Shown here: piece after piece, positions 4,811 to 5,318 of the stretch
Layout: the number at the start of each line of letters is the position of its first letter
How positions within the stretch are numbered: the first letter of the stretch is position 1
Assembly: GCA_016178435.1 (NCBI GenBank)
Contig: JACOTK010000249.1
Coordinates: forward strand, 1 to 5,318
Source: Actinomycetota bacterium
Lineage (GTDB): Bacteria; Actinomycetota; Acidimicrobiia; Acidimicrobiales; CADCSY01
Length of the DNA stretch: 5,318 nt
Direction of reading: 5' to 3'
Notes under the pieces: model-generated
Seen by the model: only the letters and a program-made list of their open reading frames with translations
Databases searched by the model: none
What the model was told of the DNA's origin: nothing
Program-made: the position numbers and the translations under genes

Positions 4811-5318
4811 TCAGCTGAACTGTTGTTGTTCCGAGCCGCCGGGCTCCTGATCTCTGGCGCGCTCGTCCGTTCGGTCCGGCCCCTTCGGGGGGATCAACGT
4901 CCGTTTGCCGTCGGGGTCCCGTGGCCCGTCACGCCAGCCCTTGTGGGTCTTGAGGTGGTGGTGCCATCGACATTTCGGTCCCAGGTGCTCGAAGTCGCTC
5001 TGTCCGCTCTCGGCATAGGGGACGATGTGGTCGATCTCGAGGTTGCGGGTGACGTTGCAGCCTCGGATCTCACATTCCCAGTTCACCAACAGGGCTGCCT
5101 TCTGGCGACGGTTGGCGGTTCGCCCAGCGTGGGCAACCGTGCGCACATCCACCCCGTCGGTGACGATGATGTCGACGATGACGTCACCGAAGAGCCGCCT
5201 GGCCGATGCGACGTCGATCGGACCCACACCGGCGAGCTCACAGATCTCACCGGGATCGGTGTGGCCACGATGGAACGCCGCGGCATCGATGAGCAACAGC
5301 GCATGGGCCGTCACGCCC
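4811..5318 (-). CDS. HNH endonuclease-like protein of the 13E12/DUF222 family, C-terminal part (5' end outside window)
   Basis: The frame is open to the right edge of the window and stops at TGA 4813-4811, leaving about 168 visible residues. Numbered from an in-frame GTG at 5314, GHTDPGEICELAGVGPIDVA (17-36) and VTDGVDVRTVAHAGRTANRR (51-70) match the end of the DUF222 region. The HNH domain follows: CEIRGC (81-86), LEIDHIVP (92-99), and KCRWHHHLKTHKGW (114-127). C81, C86, C115 and a His in the HHH run could form the structural zinc site; D95-H96 is the catalytic core. The position usually written as Asn in HNH is His here (FEHLGP, 108-113). The tail after 128 is polar and of low complexity. 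Such proteins are numerous in actinobacterial genomes and sometimes linked to repeats, but their biological role is poorly known. The GTG at 5314 is unlikely to be the true start. Confidence 0.9.
   Translation of the reverse strand, partial: GVTAHALLLIDAAAFHRGHTDPGEICELAGVGPIDVASARRLFGDVIVDIIVTDGVDVRTVAHAGRTANRRQKAALLVNWECEIRGCNVTRNLEIDHIVPYAESGQSDFEHLGPKCRWHHHLKTHKGWRDGPRDPDGKRTLIPPKGPDRTDERARDQEPGGSEQQQFS

Overview
The window is GC-rich and carries genes typical of Actinomycetota: a class III nucleotide cyclase of the mycobacterial Rv1318c-like type, a protein with a mycothiol-dependent isomerase-like fold, and a 13E12/DUF222-type HNH protein. This fits a high-GC actinobacterium, perhaps of the Acidimicrobiia, but nothing in the window fixes genus or species.

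Layout from left to right. Positions 1-330 (+) hold the C-terminal end of an adenylate/guanylate cyclase. Positions 331-573 contain no gene; they hold a degenerate 27-bp duplication, a 31-bp tandem repeat array and a hairpin between two convergent genes. Positions 574-1806 (-) encode a FAD-dependent monooxygenase of the PHBH/UbiH fold. A complete tRNA-Val(UAC) gene with encoded CCA lies at 1949-2025 (+). It converges on a minus-strand cluster that reads, in transcription order, SnoaL-like/cupin fusion protein (4578-3751), ECF sigma factor (3737-3051) and a putative anti-sigma factor fused to a DinB/MDMPI-fold domain (3054-2047). A second 31-bp tandem array at 4711-4803 separates this cluster from the 3' end of an HNH endonuclease gene (4811-5318, -), which runs off the window.

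The most interesting part is the three-gene cluster. The sigma and anti-sigma genes overlap by 4 bp (ATGA), so they are probably translationally coupled. The putative anti-sigma protein has an RskA-like N-terminal region without a zinc-binding HxxxCxxC motif and no visible membrane helix. Instead it is fused to a soluble domain that keeps the His/Glu/His metal triad of mycothiol-dependent maleylpyruvate isomerases. This suggests, as inference, a cytoplasmic one-protein sensor/anti-sigma factor that responds to a small ligand, possibly a thiol. The SnoaL-cupin protein upstream may be part of the same response. A 36-bp near-perfect inverted repeat (3633-3668) lies at the 5' end of the sigma gene and could be an operator or an RNA hairpin controlling it.

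The two tandem arrays have different sequences but the same 31-bp period, and both contain the heptamer GGCGTGC once per unit.
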